Assembly (NCBI GenBank): GCA_030765785.1
Contig: JAVCCC010000021.1
Coordinates: 1-59,239 of the forward strand
Direction: 5' to 3'
DNA: 59,239 nucleotides
Source: Candidatus Aceula lacicola
GTDB lineage: Bacteria; Omnitrophota; Gorgyraeia; Zapsychrales; Aceulaceae
Positions within the stretch are counted from its first letter, which is position 1. Each line of letters starts with the position of its first letter. The position numbers and the translations under genes are program-made. A model generated the notes under the pieces. That model made no database searches and had not been told where the DNA came from. It was given only the letters and a program-made list of their open reading frames with translations. Shown here piece by piece: positions 8,787-20,100 of this stretch.

Positions 8787-9464
8787 TTACTTCTTTTCTG
8801 TTTTTGACTCTTGCACTTCTTCTTCAACTTTTTTATCTAAAATGGCATCACCATGATAAATCCAAGTCTTTACACCAATTGTTCCATATGTTGTCTGTGC
8901 TTCTGCAAATCCATAATCAATATCCGCGCGGAAAGTCTGTAAGGGAAGCTTCCCGTCTTTATATGTCTCGCGCCTTGCCATTTCAGCACCATTCAAACGT
9001 CCTGCGCATCCAATTTTAATTCCCTGAGCGCCTGATTGCATCGCTTGATCAATCGCTCTTTTCATTGCGCGTCTAAAAGCAATACGTTTTTCAAGCTGAA
9101 GCGCAACGCTTTGCGCAACTAAGTTTGCATCAATCGCTGGATTCTTAACCTCTTTGATATCAATTGCAAGTTCTTTTGTTGTTAGCCCACTTAAATCATC
9201 TTTCAAACGATCGATATCAGCGCCTCGTCTGCCAATGATAACGCCTGGACGTGCAGAATAAATACGAATTCTTAGCTGACCTCTTAAGCGCTCAATCTCA
9301 ACCTGGGAGACAGCTGCATGCGCAAACTTCTTTTGAATATGCTTTCGAATTCGATAATCTTCAGCAACGTTTATTGCGAATTCTTTTTTACCGGCAAACC
9401 ATCGACTTTTCCAATCTTTGATATAACCAATTCGTAAAATAATAGGGCTAACTTTTTGTCCCAC
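8787..9464 (-). CDS. rpsC: 30S ribosomal protein S3
   Basis: 225 aa. S3 lines the mRNA entry channel and contributes to helicase activity with S4 and S5. It starts MGQKVSPIILRIGYIKDW. The type II KH domain is marked by 'PGVIIGRRGADI', and the C-terminal domain includes 'GCAGRLNGAEMARRETYKDGKLPLQT' and 'DYGFAEAQTTYGTIGVKTWIYHGD'. The tail is acidic and lysine-rich. Located between rplV (11-nt gap) and rplP. Confidence 0.98.
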   Translation of the reverse strand: MGQKVSPIILRIGYIKDWKSRWFAGKKEFAINVAEDYRIRKHIQKKFAHAAVSQVEIERLRGQLRIRIYSARPGVIIGRRGADIDRLKDDLSGLTTKELAIDIKEVKNPAIDANLVAQSVALQLEKRIAFRRAMKRAIDQAMQSGAQGIKIGCAGRLNGAEMARRETYKDGKLPLQTFRADIDYGFAEAQTTYGTIGVKTWIYHGDAILDKKVEEEVQESKTEKK

Positions 9465-9475
9465 AGAATACCTCT

Positions 9476-9811
9476 CTACTTTGTCTTAAGATCTAATTCA
9501 ACGGTTAAATGGGTTGTTTTTTTCAATATTCCAACTGCCCGTCCAAATGCTGCAGAACGATATCTGCGCCACGACGGACCTAAATCTGCTGTAATCTTTG
9601 AAACAAAAAGCTGATCTTCATTCAAACCTTTTTGCTTAGCATTGCTTATAGCAGAATTTAAAACTTTCTTGATTCTCTCAGACGATCCTTTTGGTAATTG
9701 ATCTAAAATTACCACAGATGCCTTTACGCCTTTGCCTCGAATCAGATCAATGACCTGTCGAACCTTAGTCGGAGAAACTCGAATAAATCTTCCTTTTGCT
9801 TTTACAATCAT
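9476..9811 (-). CDS. rplV: 50S ribosomal protein L22
   Basis: 111 aa. L22 spans the 50S and forms part of the exit-tunnel constriction with its long beta hairpin. 'RVSPTKVRQVIDLIRGKGV' is the diagnostic N-terminal stretch, and the hairpin region reads 'ADLGPSWRRYRSAAFGRAVGILKKTTHLTVEL'. It lies between rpsS and rpsC in S10-operon order. Confidence 0.97.
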   Translation of the reverse strand: MIVKAKGRFIRVSPTKVRQVIDLIRGKGVKASVVILDQLPKGSSERIKKVLNSAISNAKQKGLNEDQLFVSKITADLGPSWRRYRSAAFGRAVGILKKTTHLTVELDLKTK

Positions 9812-9824
9812 AACAAATTACCTT

Positions 9825-10112
9825 TTATGTCTTTGTTGCAGCTTTCTTAGCCTTGACTCCGCCATGTTTCCTAAATGTTCGAGTTGGAGCAAAAGAACCA
9901 AATTTGTATCCAACCATATTTTCTGTAATAAAAACTGGAACGTGCTTTCTTCCGTCGTGAACTGCAACAGTATACCCGACAAAATCAGGCGTTACAGTTG
10001 ATTCTCTCGACCATGTTTTAATTGGAAGCTTTTGTACCGACTTTTGCATTTTCTCTAACTTCTTAAGCAAATGATCAGCAACATATGGTCCTTTTTTAAT
10101 TGAACGTGGCAT
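9825..10112 (-). CDS. rpsS: 30S ribosomal protein S19
   Basis: 95 aa. S19 is in the 30S head and forms bridges with the large subunit. It begins [20 protein letters not shown] and includes '[49 protein letters not shown]' type text, the S19 signature. It starts 3 nt after the rplB stop. Confidence 0.97.
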   Translation of the reverse strand: MPRSIKKGPYVADHLLKKLEKMQKSVQKLPIKTWSRESTVTPDFVGYTVAVHDGRKHVPVFITENMVGYKFGSFAPTRTFRKHGGVKAKKAATKT

Positions 10113-10115
10113 ATC

Positions 10116-10961
10116 TTATCGTTTTCCTTTTTTTCTTTTTCTAACAATAAATTTATCAGAATATTTTCTCTTTGCCCGTGTCTTATATCCTTTTGTAGGC
10201 TTACCCCAAGGAGTCACCGGATGCGGATTTCCCTGTGGCGCTTTTCCTTCACCGCCACCATGAGGGTGATCAACAGGATTCATCGCAACACCTCGGACAT
10301 TTCCTTTACGGCCAAGCCATCGAGAACGTCCTGCTTTTCCAATAGACATCGATTCATGCTCAACATTTCCGATTTGTCCAATCGTTGCGCGACATTTAAT
10401 TTTAATTTTTCGAACTTCACTAGACGGAAGGCGAATATGCGCCTCTCGTCCTTCTTTTGCCATAACCTGAGCCGATGTTCCAGCAGAACGAACAATCTTT
10501 CCACCTTTTCCAACGACAAGTTCAATATTGTGAACCGCTGTTCCTAGAGGAATTTTTTCAATCGGCATACAATTTCCTGGTGCGATTTCAATGCTTTGTT
10601 CAAAAGTACTGTCAATCGTACTTCCAACCTTTAATTCTAATGGTGCCAAAATATAAGATCGTGTCTTATCCGAATATTCAATCAATGCAATACGTGCAGA
10701 TCGATTTGGATCATATTCAATAGCCAACACTGTTGCTGGGTCATCAATTCGATTGCGCTTAAAATCAACTAAACGATACATTCTTTTATGCCCACCAGAA
10801 CGATAACGCGCAGTAATTCGTCCACGATTATTTCGGCCACCTGATCTCTTCAAGGGAGTCAAGAGAGCTTTTTCTGGCTTTGACTTTGTAATTTCAGCAA
10901 AATCAGAAATAATAGTATGTCGTAACGCACTTGTTGTTGGACGAAATTTCTTTAATCCCAT
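10116..10961 (-). CDS. rplB: 50S ribosomal protein L2
   Basis: 281 aa. L2 is among the most conserved proteins close to the peptidyl-transferase centre. The C-terminal signature '[20 protein letters not shown]' includes the conserved histidine implicated in function, and '[26 protein letters not shown]' ends the protein. Its start overlaps the rplW stop in TAATG. Lies between rplW and rpsS. Confidence 0.98.
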   Translation of the reverse strand: MGLKKFRPTTSALRHTIISDFAEITKSKPEKALLTPLKRSGGRNNRGRITARYRSGGHKRMYRLVDFKRNRIDDPATVLAIEYDPNRSARIALIEYSDKTRSYILAPLELKVGSTIDSTFEQSIEIAPGNCMPIEKIPLGTAVHNIELVVGKGGKIVRSAGTSAQVMAKEGREAHIRLPSSEVRKIKIKCRATIGQIGNVEHESMSIGKAGRSRWLGRKGNVRGVAMNPVDHPHGGGEGKAPQGNPHPVTPWGKPTKGYKTRAKRKYSDKFIVRKRKKGKR

Positions 10962-11239
10962 TATGTTACCTCGATTTTGCTTCCTTCTTTAAGCGTTACA
11001 ACTGCTTTTTTCCAATCTGGCGTTCGACCTAAAGCTTGACGGACACGCTTCTTTTTTCCTGGAACGACAATTGTATTTACGTCTTGGACTTTAACTTTAT
11101 AAATACTCTCAATTGCTCTTCGAATATCAACCTTTGTTGAACGACGATCAACTTGAAAAAGGTACTTTCTTTCCAGTTCCAATACAGTTCCTTTTTCGGT
11201 TCGAATGAGTGTTTTAACGATATCGTAACTAATAGCCAT
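10961..11239 (-). CDS. rplW: 50S ribosomal protein L23
   Basis: 92 aa. L23 is at the exit tunnel rim and docks trigger factor and SRP. '[51 protein letters not shown]' contains the family pattern, followed by the basic '[20 protein letters not shown]'. A 59-nt untranslated spacer separates it from rplD upstream. I see no hairpin or promoter in that spacer. Confidence 0.96.
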   Translation of the reverse strand: MAISYDIVKTLIRTEKGTVLELERKYLFQVDRRSTKVDIRRAIESIYKVKVQDVNTIVVPGKKKRVRQALGRTPDWKKAVVTLKEGSKIEVT

Positions 11240-11298
11240 TCTTGTAAAACTTTCTTTTATATTTTCTTTGCTTTATTTGTTTGTTAAAAAATATTTTC

Positions 11299-11922
11299 TT
11301 ATTTAATCCGCTCAAGCAACTGTTTAAAAGCAGATTTTGTAATTAAAACTTTTTTACTTTTTAAAATATCATGCGCCGTAACATCACGCGAACGTATCAT
11401 GCTAAAAAATGGAAGATTTTTTGATGCTCGAGTTAATTCTTCATCCACAGAATCAACTAATGCTAAAACTTTCCCTTCTAGCTTTAAACTTTTCAACATT
11501 TTTGCAAAATCTTTTGTCTTATCAGTTTCAGCTGCTAACTTATCAATACAAAAAATATCATCACTGCTATATTTTGCATTCAAACTTGCCCTTAAAGCAG
11601 CATCTCGCATTTTCTTAGGCAATGTATAGCTAAAATCTCTTGGATGCGGACCAAAAGTAGTTCCGCCGCCTTTCCTTAAAGGAGATCGCGTTGATCCAGC
11701 ACGTGATTGTCCTGTTCCTTTTTGGCGATATGGCTTTCTGCCGCCACCTGAAACTTCTGCGCGCTCTTTAGTTGAAGCATTTCCTTGACGAAGATTTGCT
11801 TGATACATCACAATCGCCTGATGCAAAACAGCTTTATTAATACGCCCTCCAAAAACACCTTCTGGAAGATCGATTTCTTCTAATTTCTTTCCTTTGATAT
11901 CATGTACTGTGAACGCTAACAT
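11299..11922 (-). CDS. rplD: 50S ribosomal protein L4
   Basis: 207 aa. L4 reaches the exit tunnel with an extended loop and is the autogenous regulator of the S10 operon in Escherichia coli. The loop region 'GGGRKPYRQKGTGQSRAGSTRSPLRKGGGTTFGP' is diagnostic. It starts 1 nt after the rplC stop. No S10-type leader hairpin is seen upstream of rpsJ, so L4-type attenuation is not evident here. Confidence 0.97.
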   Translation of the reverse strand: MLAFTVHDIKGKKLEEIDLPEGVFGGRINKAVLHQAIVMYQANLRQGNASTKERAEVSGGGRKPYRQKGTGQSRAGSTRSPLRKGGGTTFGPHPRDFSYTLPKKMRDAALRASLNAKYSSDDIFCIDKLAAETDKTKDFAKMLKSLKLEGKVLALVDSVDEELTRASKNLPFFSMIRSRDVTAHDILKSKKVLITKSAFKQLLERIK

Positions 11923-11923
11923 T

Positions 11924-12631
11924 TTACTTCTTACCCTTTGCTTTAGACTTGCTTTGCTTCATCGGATTTTTCTTACCAACATGCACGGCTTTCTTTTCAT
12001 CCAATGAACGAAATGCTTTTCGTTTTGATTTGTTAATAACAATATAGCTTCTTTTGTGTCCAGGCACTGCGCCTTTAATCATCAAAAGATTATTTTCAAT
12101 ATCGACATCTATAACACGCAATCCTTGCGTTGTTGTCTTTTCTGCACCCATGTGTCCTGGCATATGACGCCCTTTAAACGTTCGAGAAGGATCAGCACTT
12201 GATCCAATGGAACCAACACGTCTGTGATGCATTGATCCGTGTCCCGCTGGACCACCTGACCAATTCCATCGTTTCATGCCACCTTGAAACCCTTTTCCAA
12301 TAGAAACACCTGAAACATCAACAAAATCACCAGCCTGAAATAAATCTGCCTTGATCTCTTGTCCAATTTCACATGGATCTCCCTCTTGCGTCTCAAACTC
12401 CTTGATAACACGCAAGGCCTTAACACCACTCTTCTTGAAAAATCCAAGCTGAGCTTTATTAAGTCGAGATTCTCTTGCTTCCTCATAGCCAAGCTTAACC
12501 TTAACAGGAGATTCTTGAAGCTCAAGAACATAGCATGGTCCTGCTTCAACAACTGTAACGGGAACAACATTTCCGTCTTTGTCAAAAATCTGAGTCATGC
12601 CTAGTTTTTTTCCTAATAAACCGCGAACCAT
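11924..12631 (-). CDS. rplC: 50S ribosomal protein L3
   Basis: 235 aa, slightly longer than Escherichia coli L3 (209), mainly through a lysine- and serine-rich C-terminal tail. L3 is an early assembly protein whose central loop reaches the peptidyl-transferase centre. Signatures include 'KLGMTQIFDKDGNVVPVTV' at the start, and 'GMKRWNWSGGPAGHGSMHHRRVGSIG' and 'RHMPGHMGAEKTTTQGLRV' in the loop. Lies between rpsJ and rplD. Confidence 0.97.
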   Translation of the reverse strand: MVRGLLGKKLGMTQIFDKDGNVVPVTVVEAGPCYVLELQESPVKVKLGYEEARESRLNKAQLGFFKKSGVKALRVIKEFETQEGDPCEIGQEIKADLFQAGDFVDVSGVSIGKGFQGGMKRWNWSGGPAGHGSMHHRRVGSIGSSADPSRTFKGRHMPGHMGAEKTTTQGLRVIDVDIENNLLMIKGAVPGHKRSYIVINKSKRKAFRSLDEKKAVHVGKKNPMKQSKSKAKGKK

Positions 12632-12643
12632 TTAAAAAATCTC

Positions 12644-12946
12644 CTATTGTTTTATTTCAACGTCAACACCAGCAGGAAGATTGAGCTTTCGTAGAGCCTC
12701 AACAGTTTTTGCTGTTGGGTCAACAAGATCAATCAAACGCTTGTGTGTTGCAAGCTTAAACTGCTCTCTTGATTTCTTATCAATCACAGGAGAACGAAGA
12801 ACTGTAAAAAGTTCTTTTTTTGTTGGAAGAGGCACAGGACCGGAAATTTTAGCTCCAGTCCGCTTTGCCGTCTCAACAATTTCTTCTGTTGATTGATCAA
12901 TCAATCGATGGTCAAAAGCTTTAAGTTTTATTCTTATTTTTTGCAT
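12644..12946 (-). CDS. rpsJ: 30S ribosomal protein S10 (NusE)
   Basis: 100 aa. S10 is in the 30S head and doubles as NusE, binding NusG's KOW domain in transcription-translation coupling; nusG is in the same cluster at 26751-27275. '[40 protein letters not shown]' spans the family signature. It follows tuf by 11 nt and starts the S10 block. Confidence 0.97.
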   Translation of the reverse strand: MQKIRIKLKAFDHRLIDQSTEEIVETAKRTGAKISGPVPLPTKKELFTVLRSPVIDKKSREQFKLATHKRLIDLVDPTAKTVEALRKLNLPAGVDVEIKQ

Positions 12947-12957
12947 GTTTGCTTTTC

Positions 12958-14151
12958 TTATTTAATAATCTCTGAAATAACACCAGCGCCAACAGTTCGT
13001 CCACCTTCACGAATAGCAAAACGTAACTCTTTTTCCATTGCGACTGGCATAATCAATTCGATTTCAAGTTCAACGTTATCACCTGGCATAGCCATTTCCA
13101 CACCTGCTGGAAGCTGTGCAGTACCTGTAACGTCTGTTGTTCTAAAATAAAACTGTGGTCGATATCCTTTAAAGAATGGAGTATGTCGTCCACCTTCTTC
13201 TTTTGTTAAAATATAAACAGATGCCTTGAACTTTGTATGAGGTAAAATTGAACCTGGCTTGGCTAAAACCATTCCACGCTCGATAGACTCTTTATCCACA
13301 CCTCGAAGAAGAAGCCCAACGTTGTCGCCAGCTTGTCCTTGATCAAGTTCTTTTCTAAACATTTCAACACCTGTAACAATTGTCTTTCCAACTTCTGGTC
13401 GAAGACCAACGATGTCAACTTCTTCACCAACTTTAACAACGCCTCTTTCAATTCGGCCAGTTGCAACAGTACCACGACCTGAGATTGAAAAAACGTCTTC
13501 AACAGCCATAGAAAAAGGCTTATCTAATTCTCTCTCTGGAGTTGGAATATATTCATCAACAGCTGCCATAAGATCCATGATTGGCTTTGTCTTCTCTTCA
13601 TCATCTTGATTATTTAGCGCATCTAAAGCACTTCCCATAATAATTGGAGTGTTGTCTCCATCATATTTGTATTTTGAAAGAAGCTCTCGAAGCTCTAGCT
13701 CAACAAGCTCAAGAAGTTCTTTATCCTCAACTTGATCACATTTATTTAAGAAAATAACAAGCTTTGGAACGTTTACCTGGCGAGCTAAAAGAATATGTTC
13801 TCTTGTTTGAGGCATAGCACCATCAGCCGCAGATACAACAAGAATAGCGCCATCCATCTGAGCAGCGCCAGTAATCATGTTCTTAATGTAATCAGCATGA
13901 CCTGGACAGTCAATGTGAGCATAATGACGTTTTTCTGTCTCATACTCAAGATGAGCGATATTAATCGTAACGCCTCTTTCTTTTTCTTCTGGAGCGTTAT
14001 CAATCGAATCGTAACTACGAAGCGTAGCCAAACCTTTTTTTGCTAAAATAGTTGTGATCGCCGCACTTAAAGTTGTTTTTCCATGATCAACATGACCAAT
14101 AGTTCCAACATTCAGATGAGGCTTATTTCTTACGAATTTTTCTTTTGCCAT
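12958..14151 (-). CDS. tuf: Elongation factor Tu
   Basis: 397 aa. Delivers aminoacyl-tRNA to the ribosomal A site as a GTP complex. G1 GHVDHGKT is at residues 19-26, the DCPGH G3 motif near 80, and NKCD G4 near 135. Domains 2 and 3 follow ('[17 protein letters not shown]', '[19 protein letters not shown]'). Placed between fusA and rpsJ as in the classic str operon. A strong AAGGGAGG Shine-Dalgarno sequence lies in the 43-nt gap after fusA. No second tuf copy is in the window. Confidence 0.98.
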   Translation of the reverse strand: MAKEKFVRNKPHLNVGTIGHVDHGKTTLSAAITTILAKKGLATLRSYDSIDNAPEEKERGVTINIAHLEYETEKRHYAHIDCPGHADYIKNMITGAAQMDGAILVVSAADGAMPQTREHILLARQVNVPKLVIFLNKCDQVEDKELLELVELELRELLSKYKYDGDNTPIIMGSALDALNNQDDEEKTKPIMDLMAAVDEYIPTPERELDKPFSMAVEDVFSISGRGTVATGRIERGVVKVGEEVDIVGLRPEVGKTIVTGVEMFRKELDQGQAGDNVGLLLRGVDKESIERGMVLAKPGSILPHTKFKASVYILTKEEGGRHTPFFKGYRPQFYFRTTDVTGTAQLPAGVEMAMPGDNVELEIELIMPVAMEKELRFAIREGGRTVGAGVISEIIK

Positions 14152-14194
14152 AATCTTTTTCCTCCCTTTAAAATCTAAACTCTTTTTAACGACT

Positions 14195-16279
14195 TTATTT
14201 TCCTGTATTTCTTCCCTGTATTTTTTCGGCTACAAAAGCAGGAACCTCTGCATAATACGCTGGTTCCATCGAGAAAGTAGCACGTCCTTGAGATAGTGAT
14301 CGGATCGCACTGGCATAATTAAACATTTCCGCCAGAGGAACCTCGCAACGAGCTGTTTTTAAAACACCTCTGTTACCCATCTCGGTAATTTTTGCTCGTC
14401 TTGTATTTAGGTCGCCAACAACTGTTCCCATGAATTCTTCTGGAACAACAACTTCAATATCCATAATCGGCTCTAAGAAAACAGGCTTTCCCTTTCGAAG
14501 AGCTTCGCACAGTGCATGTTTTGCAGCCAACTTAAAAGCTAACTCGCTTGAATCAACATCATGATAAGATCCATCAACAAGTGTGACTTCAATACCATCT
14601 ACAGGATAACCACCTAAAACACCATTAAGCGCTGCATTACGAATTCCTTGCTCAACAGGTTTAATATATTCTCGAGGAATCGCTCCGCCTTTAATCTTAT
14701 CAACAAAAGTAATTCCTTTTCCTCTTTCTTCATGAGGCTCAACATTAATAATAACATGTCCGTATTGACCTCGACCACCAGACTGAGTGATATGCTTTCC
14801 GGTGATGCCCATTGCTTTTTGAGTAATTGTTTCTTTGTAAGCAACTTGCGGACGTCCCACTTTTGTCTCAAGACCAAATTCTCTTTTCATGCGATCAACA
14901 ATAATTTCTAGATGAAGCTCTCCCATTCCAGAAATAATTGTCTCACCTGTTTCTTTATCATATTGTGCTTTAAAAGATGGATCTTCGTCTAAGAATTTCT
15001 TTAACGTCATACCCATCTTATCTTGGTCTGCTTTTGTTAGAGGCTCAACAGCCATCGAAACAACTGGCTCAGGAATATTCATACTTTCTAAAACAATTTG
15101 ATTGTCCTGATTGCAAAGCGTATCACCTGATTTCGTTTCTTTTAATCCAACTAAAGCAACAATCTCACCAGCACCTGCTTGGGGCACTATTTCTTGCTTG
15201 TTTGAGTGCATAACAACAATCTTTGAAATCTTCTCTTTAACGCCTTGCGTTGAATTATAAACCGGTGTTCCTGAAATAATTTTTCCAGAATAAATACGCG
15301 TAAAAAACAACTTTCCAACATATGGATCCATAGCAATCTTAAATGCCAAAGCAGCCAAAGGCTCCGAATCTTTTGGCTGACGGACAATCTCTTTTTCAGT
15401 CTTTGGTTCAATTCCTTTGACAGATGGAACATCTAAAGGAGATGGAAGATAAGCACAAACAGCATCCAAAACCATCTGGACGCCTTTGTTTCTAAGTGCG
15501 GTTCCACATAAAACGGGAATAAACGTATTGGCGATAACTGTTCTTCGAATTGCAGCAACAAGATCTTCTGTTGTAATTTCTTGCTCCTCTAAAAACTTCT
15601 CCATCAACTGATCATCAACCTCAGAAACTTTTTCAATTAACACATGTTTATACTCTACTACTTTCGCTTTTAACTCTTCAGGAACATCCTGCTCAATTCT
15701 TTTTGATCCTTCTTTGTCTTCATAGGTAATAAGCTTCTCTCTGATGACATCAACAATGCCCGTAAAATCATCTTCGGCACCAACAGGAAACTGAATTGCT
15801 GCTGCATGCGCACCTAATCGATCATGAGCCTGAACTAAAACATTTTCAAAACTTGCGCCAAGACGATCCATTTTGTTAATAAATAAAATGCGAGGAACTG
15901 AATAACGATCAGCTTGACGCCAAACAGTTTCTGTTTGCGGCTGAACTCCACTTGTTGCGCAAAGCACAACAACAGCTCCATCCAAAACTTTCAAAGAACG
16001 CTCTACTTCAACAGTAAAATCAACGTGTCCTGGAGTATCAATAATATTAATTTTACAATCTTGCCAAAAACATGTTGTATTCGCTGAGGTGATTGTAATA
16101 CCTCTTTCTTGCTCCTGTGCCATCCAATCCATAACAGCCGTTCCTTCGTCAACTGTTCCCATGCGATGAATAACACCAGCATAAAAAAGAATACGTTCTG
16201 TCGTCGTCGTCTTACCTGCATCAATATGCGCGATAATTCCAATATTTCTAACTTGATCTAATGTATGTTTATCTGCCAT
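14195..16279 (-). CDS. fusA: Elongation factor G
   Basis: 694 aa, usual length for the translocating EF-G. GTPase motifs are AHIDAGKT at residues 17-24, 'GITITSA' switch I, 'DTPGHVDF' and 'NKMDR'. Later domains include '[18 protein letters not shown]' (domain II), '[20 protein letters not shown]' (domain III) and the domain IV tip '[11 protein letters not shown]'. Lies between rpsG (6-nt gap) and tuf in the str block. I see no sign of a second, recycling-type EF-G here. Confidence 0.98.
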   Translation of the reverse strand: MADKHTLDQVRNIGIIAHIDAGKTTTTERILFYAGVIHRMGTVDEGTAVMDWMAQEQERGITITSANTTCFWQDCKINIIDTPGHVDFTVEVERSLKVLDGAVVVLCATSGVQPQTETVWRQADRYSVPRILFINKMDRLGASFENVLVQAHDRLGAHAAAIQFPVGAEDDFTGIVDVIREKLITYEDKEGSKRIEQDVPEELKAKVVEYKHVLIEKVSEVDDQLMEKFLEEQEITTEDLVAAIRRTVIANTFIPVLCGTALRNKGVQMVLDAVCAYLPSPLDVPSVKGIEPKTEKEIVRQPKDSEPLAALAFKIAMDPYVGKLFFTRIYSGKIISGTPVYNSTQGVKEKISKIVVMHSNKQEIVPQAGAGEIVALVGLKETKSGDTLCNQDNQIVLESMNIPEPVVSMAVEPLTKADQDKMGMTLKKFLDEDPSFKAQYDKETGETIISGMGELHLEIIVDRMKREFGLETKVGRPQVAYKETITQKAMGITGKHITQSGGRGQYGHVIINVEPHEERGKGITFVDKIKGGAIPREYIKPVEQGIRNAALNGVLGGYPVDGIEVTLVDGSYHDVDSSELAFKLAAKHALCEALRKGKPVFLEPIMDIEVVVPEEFMGTVVGDLNTRRAKITEMGNRGVLKTARCEVPLAEMFNYASAIRSLSQGRATFSMEPAYYAEVPAFVAEKIQGRNTGK

Positions 16280-16285
16280 GCTGTT

Positions 16286-16756
16286 TTACCATCTCAAATG
16301 AGCAAAAGCCTGGTTGGCTTCAGCCATCTTGTGTGTTTCATCTCGTTTTTTAACAGCTGGCCCCTCGCCCTTAAAGGCGGCATAAAGCTCGTCGGCTAAT
16401 TTAACTTGAATCGGTTTTCCTTTTTTTGCCAATGCAAAATTTCGAATCCATCGAAGCGCAATAGAGTTGCCTTTAAGAGGCGTGACTTCCATTGGAATCT
16501 GATATGTTGATCCGCCAACTCTTCTTGCCTTGACTTGAAGTTTTGGACGAACATTATCAATCGCTTTAGAAAAAACTTTAACCACATCCTCTTCGGATGT
16601 TTTTTTCTTTAACAAATCAAAGGCACCATATACAATACGCTCTGCCAATGTCTTTTTTCCTTCAAGCATAATCATAGAAATAAAAGTTGAAACCAACTGA
16701 CTTTTATATTTTGGGTCTGGCTGTACCTGTCTTTTTTCTGCTCTACGTCTTCTCAT
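16286..16756 (-). CDS. rpsG: 30S ribosomal protein S7
   Basis: 156 aa. S7 nucleates assembly of the 30S head and contacts the E-site tRNA. It begins [17 protein letters not shown] and contains 'VGGSTYQIPMEVTPLKGNSIALRWI' near the signature region. The ATG overlaps the rpsL stop in TAATG. The codon for the 'MAEANQAFAHLRW' C-terminus ends 6 nt before fusA. Confidence 0.97.
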   Translation of the reverse strand: MRRRRAEKRQVQPDPKYKSQLVSTFISMIMLEGKKTLAERIVYGAFDLLKKKTSEEDVVKVFSKAIDNVRPKLQVKARRVGGSTYQIPMEVTPLKGNSIALRWIRNFALAKKGKPIQVKLADELYAAFKGEGPAVKKRDETHKMAEANQAFAHLRW

Positions 16757-17127
16757 TACTTTTCTCTTTTAGCTCCATATTTTGATCGTGACTTTTTACG
16801 ACCCTTAACACCTACTGTATCCAGTGTTCCTCGCACAATATGATATCGAACACCTGGCAAATCTTTAACGCGTCCACCTCGAACCAAAACGATAGAATGC
16901 TCTTGCAGATTATGACCTTCACCCGGAATGTAGGAAGTCACTTCCATTTTGTTTGAAAGTCGAACCCTAGCAATTTTCCGCAAAGCCGAATTTGGCTTTT
17001 TAGGAGTCATTGTCTTAACTTGCAAACAAACGCCTCGACGTTGCGGGCAATTCATCAAAGCAGGGGATTTACCCTTCTTGCTCTTCTGTATTCTTCTTTT
17101 CCTGATTAACTGTGTTATTGTCGGCAT
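16756..17127 (-). CDS. rpsL: 30S ribosomal protein S12
   Basis: 123 aa. S12 lines the decoding centre. The start [19 protein letters not shown] aligns well with the family, so the ATG at 17125-17127 is right even though it lies 59 nt inside rpoC. The streptomycin-site regions '[11 protein letters not shown]' and '[15 protein letters not shown]' carry the usual, sensitive-type lysines. The C-terminus '[15 protein letters not shown]' is typical. First gene of the str block, downstream of rpoC and coupled to rpsG. Confidence 0.97.
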   Translation of the reverse strand: MPTITQLIRKRRIQKSKKGKSPALMNCPQRRGVCLQVKTMTPKKPNSALRKIARVRLSNKMEVTSYIPGEGHNLQEHSIVLVRGGRVKDLPGVRYHIVRGTLDTVGVKGRKKSRSKYGAKREK

Positions 17128-20100
17128 ATTTAACCATCTCTATATTATGATAAGTTTTAAAGCCCGTCCCTGCAGGAATCAAATGTCCCACAATAACGTT
17201 CTCTTTTAGGCCTCGTAAATAGTCCACTTTACCAGAAGTCGCTGCGTCTGTCAAGACTCTTGTCGTCTCCTGGAAACTCGCGGCAGAGATAAAACTCTCC
17301 GTCGACAAAGAGACCTTTGTGATACCTAAAAGAAGCGGTGTTGCTGAAGCAGGCTTACCCTTTTTCTTCAGAACAATTTCATTGGCCTTTTTAAATGCAA
17401 CACGATCAACTTGTTGTCCAACAAGAAATTCTGTGTCACCCGATTCTTCAATTTTAACCTTCTTTAACATCTGTCCGATAATTAACTCAATGTGCTTATC
17501 GCTAATGTTAACCCCTTGCAAGCGATAAACTTCCTGAACTTCATTTAGAAGATATTCTTGCAAAACCTTATCTCCAGAAACTCTCAAAATATCATGCGGA
17601 ACAACTGGTCCTTCAGTCAACTGTTGCCCAGCAAAGACACGGTCACCCTTATAAACATTAGGATGTTTTCCATGAGGAATAACGTACTCTTTGCTCATAC
17701 CTGTTTGACTTCGAACAATAATCTTTCGTGATCCCTTACGGTCTTCGCCAAACTCAATAAATCCATCAATTTCACTGATAACAGCTGGATCCTTTGGTCG
17801 CCTTGCTTCAAAAAGCTCAGCAACACGAGGAAGGCCTCCTGTGATATCGCGTGTTTTTCCAGATGCTCGAGGAATTTTTGCTAAAAGCTCACCAGCACCA
17901 ACATCCTTTTTATCTCGAACAAGAATATGAGCACCAACTGGGATAGAATAAATCCCAAGCACTTCTTTCTTTTGATCTGTAACAATAATTTGAGGATGAA
18001 ATTCTTGCTTATGCTCGACGACAACTCGCTCAGTCACACCTGTAATTGGGTTTTGCTCTTCTTGAATTGTTACATTTTCTTTAATATCTTCAAAATTAAC
18101 AACACCCTTAACTTCTGTAATAATCGGAATTGTATACGGATCCCAATTAACAAAAATAACACCTTTTTTAATTTCAACACCATCAGCAATTTTAATTGTC
18201 GATCCCTGCAAAAGAGGATATCGCTCAAATTCACGACCAAACTCATCGTTAACGCTAATGGAACCATTTCTATTTAAAACGACAAATTCCTGACCTTTTT
18301 GAACAACGCGGAGCTTATGATAATGAACAGCACCACTATTTTTTGAACGAATAAATGACTGTTCAACAGAGCGGCTCGCCGTACCACCAATATGGAACGT
18401 TCTCATTGTTAGCTGTGTTCCAGGCTCACCAATACTTTGCGCTGCGATAGGACCGACAGCTTCTCCGATCTCAACTAATCTTTGCGTCGCTAGATTGCGT
18501 CCATAACAACGAATACAAACACCTCTCTCTGACTCGCATGTTAAAACACTTCGAATACGTACTTTTTCAATACCAAGCTGCTCGATAATCTCTGCTTTTT
18601 CTTCTGTAATTTGCTGACCTGCTTCCACAACAAGCTGATCCGTTACAATATCAACAATATTGTCCAACGCAACACGTCCAACAATGCGTTCTCTTAAACT
18701 AACAACAACTTCATCACCTTCAATAATCGCAGAAACAGTAATACCGTTAACCGTCCCACAATCGTCTTCAGTAACAACAATTTCTTGAGCAACGTCAACC
18801 AGTCGTCGTGTTAAATAACCAGCATCAGCCGTCTTAAGAGCCGTATCAGCCAAACCTTTTCGAGCACCATGAGTTGAAATAAAGTATTCCAAAACCGTTA
18901 AACCTTCACGGAAACTAGCAATAATTGGATTCTCAATAATTTCACCTGATGGTTTTGCCATCAAACCACGCATACCAGAAAGCTGACGAATCTGAAGCCG
19001 TGATCCACGAGCACCAGAATCAGCCATAATGAAAACAGGATTAAATGGATCCATTCCTTTAAAAACTAAATCTGAAATTGATTCAGTTGTATGTGTCCAA
19101 ATATCAATAATTTTATTGTATCGCTCACGTGCAGTAATAATACCCTTGCGATACTGATCTTCAACCTTTGCAACTTCTTGCTTTGAATTCTTTACCAATG
19201 TCTTTTTCTCTTCAGGAATAGTCATATCTGAAATACTAATAGAAATACCAGCATCTGTTGCAGAACGAAAACCTAATGCTTTTAAATCATCTAAAAGAAC
19301 AACCGTAACGTTTTGAGCAAATCGCTTATAGCAATCAGAAATAACAGCTCCTACCTTCTTTTTCGCCATTGTGTCGTTCACAAATCCAAAACTCTTTGGT
19401 AATAAATTATTAAAAACAATACGTCCTATCGTTGTCTCAATTGTTTGATTCTTGCTAGAATCATCCTTTTCACCTTCACCTAATGCTTGCTGTTGCGTAA
19501 TAACCAGCGACGGTCTTTCTTCACCCCAAACTTTTTCATTCTTCAATCTCAGTTTAATACGAGAATGCAGACCAACAAGTCCATCATGATATGCGATAAT
19601 GGCTTCTTCTCTTGATGCAAAAAGTCTTCCCTTGCCAGGACCATCGACCTTATCCTTTGTTAAATAATAAAGTCCCAAAATGATATCTTGTGTTGGAGAA
19701 AGTAGAGGCCTTCCGTCTGCCGGTGAAAAAACATTATTGATTGATAAAAGCTCTAATCGACATTCCATTTGTGCTTCTAATGAAAGAGGGACATGAACAG
19801 CCATCTGATCCCCGTCAAAGTCTGCGTTGAAAGCTGCACAAACTAAAGGATGCAACTGAATTGCTTTTCCTTCAACTAAAACTGGCTGAAAAGCCTGAAT
19901 ACTCAAACGATGAAGCGTTGGAGCACGATTAAGCATAATAGGATGATCTTGAATAACCTCGTCTAAAATATCCCAAACTTCATTCTTAGCGCGCTCAACC
20001 ATTCTCTTCGCACCTTTAATTGTATGAACAAAACCTCTTTCGCGAAGTTTACGAATGATAAAGGGTTCAAACAATTCTAATGCCATTTTCTTCGGCAAAC

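Noticed and set aside
11240-11298. Possible leader or regulatory RNA between rplD and rplW
   Set aside because: AT-rich and unstructured by eye; no promoter, hairpin or conserved element seen.
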